This document shows, piece after piece, positions 62,801 through 64,000 of a stretch of DNA of 64,000 bases (its first letter is position 1; the number at the start of each line of letters is the position of its first letter). The stretch covers positions 16,204,001 to 16,268,000 of the forward strand of contig JALMGJ010000006.1 of assembly GCA_023362775.1 (NCBI GenBank), given 5' to 3'. The notes under the pieces were generated by a model. The model did no database searches. It was not told where the DNA came from and saw only the letters and a list, made by a program, of their open reading frames with translations. Origin of the DNA: Charina bottae. Taxonomy: Eukaryota; Chordata; Lepidosauria; Squamata; Charinaidae. A program made the translations under genes and the position numbers.

Positions 62801-64000
62801 AGCACTTTTTTTCTTCTTTCTCTTCTCCATGCACCACCAAAACTCTTTTTCCCAAAGAGGCATTCCTGCATGGAAATTACCATTTTTGTTACTATCAACA
62901 CAGGGAGAATATTGCAGTTACGGACAAAAAATTTAGTTAGGAACTAATTCTAAATTCTAGTTAATAGCATAGTTCCTTCTTGAAGATGAAAGGTATAAGG
63001 TTTTGAAGGTGAAAGGTACAAGGTTTTCCAAAGTACCATTTAAGACTGTTACATATTATGGTGTGAACTGTTCCTGAATCTCATCGAACAAGTCAATCAT
63101 CTCTTTGCCCAGCAGCTTGAAGCATGTAGAAGCATAACATCTTCTCAAGGCGAAACAGCAGCAAATTTAAGTGAAATAACTCTTTGATGTTTAACTCTTT
63201 CAACATACTGTGGTCAAGTCAAAGGCTTCCTAAGACATTTGTCCTTTGCGTTTTGATTGTACTCCACAGAAAGATGTGGCCAAAAGAATCTTATTTCTCT
63301 TATTCGCTCACTTGATGCTTTTCCTTGAAGAAATTTAATTAAATAGATTAAAGACCTTTCTACCAATTCTAGTCATCCTCACATTTTTATTAGCATGAAA
63401 ATATACAGTAGGAGGTATAGTCTCTTTTATTTTTATGAAAATGGGCATTATTAAAAAGATTAAATCTAGTGTTCTACTATATCATGGGGAAAATTCTAGC
63501 AATAGTCCTGAAGTCATGACTGCTCTGTGGTTGAAGACAATTTCATCTTGTACTCTAACAGCTTTATTCTTCATTTGCATACTAATAGCACAAGTCTGTG
63601 TGTGTGTGAGTGAAAGGAGGGGGAGGGGAAAGTAACGTTTTGAAACTGGAAATCGGGGATTAGAAATCTGGTGGTAGATCAACATGTTGTCAAGTTAGTC
63701 ATATGTGTTACTTCAAGGAGAGGAATTATGTTGGTAACAATATCAGATCTTTTTAAACTGAAATGGTAAGAGCCAATAATTATAGAAGAACATCAGCGGT
63801 GAATTTTGTCATGCAGAATCTCCTTTTATCTTTAATTTGTTGACTTGAAAAACATCCTTCGTTGTTGTGTTTTTGTGAACCCAGAACTGAGTGCCACTTG
63901 GGGGTGGAAAATAGTGTATCTTAAATTTTTAGAAGTTTGATGGAAAGGTCCATACTTTAGGTAAATTTATTGGGACCTGGTGGATTAGATTTCTGGATTT
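59885..64000 (+). other. MICAL3 intron sequence, no further exon recognised
   Basis: I find no LIM-domain exon (no Cys/His spacing pattern in a spliced frame) in the last 4.1 kb. No repeat was identified with confidence. The intron presumably continues beyond the window. Confidence 0.5.

Overview
The window is nuclear DNA of a vertebrate, most likely a squamate reptile (lizard or snake). Evidence is a spliced vertebrate gene with long introns, an intact BovB (RTE-clade) LINE, tRNA-derived SINEs whose 3' ends match BovB, 5S-rRNA-derived SINEs, CR1/L2-type LINE remnants, many short hAT elements, a Tc1 element and a Penelope-like retroelement (PLE). The species cannot be named from the sequence.

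Layout. Positions 1-27.5 kb hold no recognised host exon. This stretch is a mosaic of transposons: hAT-type elements, SINEs, a decayed LINE (7.8-9.9 kb) and a full-length BovB on the minus strand (18.9-22.1 kb). It also holds a 1.5-kb hAT-like element (6303-7799) that carries an open reading frame clearly related to ADO, the thiol dioxygenase. From 27532 to 59884 the plus strand carries 15 coding exons of MICAL3: the flavin monooxygenase domain, the CH domain and the start of the linker before the LIM domain. All 15 junction sets are GT-AG and phase-consistent and give 746 codons; the remaining exons lie to the right. No exon was recognised after 59884.

The most unusual structure is in the MICAL3 intron 43705-52753. 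A 7.7-kb insertion (44954-52654) with a 13-bp target duplication consists of two 3,808-bp inverted arms around a 49-bp centre. Each arm reads, from the centre outward, a truncated PLE, a complete PLE with an 849-codon RT/GIY-YIG ORF, and a terminal repeat. A 90-bp insertion at 11583-11672 has the same fold-back geometry with the same two end points in a 14-bp target duplication, so the geometry looks like an integration rule rather than an accident. The PLE terminal repeats contain a hammerhead-ribozyme-like core about 29 nt upstream of the ORF start.

The second main result is the ADO-carrying hAT element. It has 8-bp target duplications, termini shared with a short non-coding relative at 28551-28918, and a tandem ATTGG/CCCCGCCCC (NF-Y/Sp1-like) module that recurs in three separate hAT elements. 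Twelve hAT insertions have exact 8-bp duplications, and all twelve have TA in the central two positions, which points to a Buster-type transposase as the source.

All identifications are from reading the sequence and remembered family features; no database search or alignment program was run.
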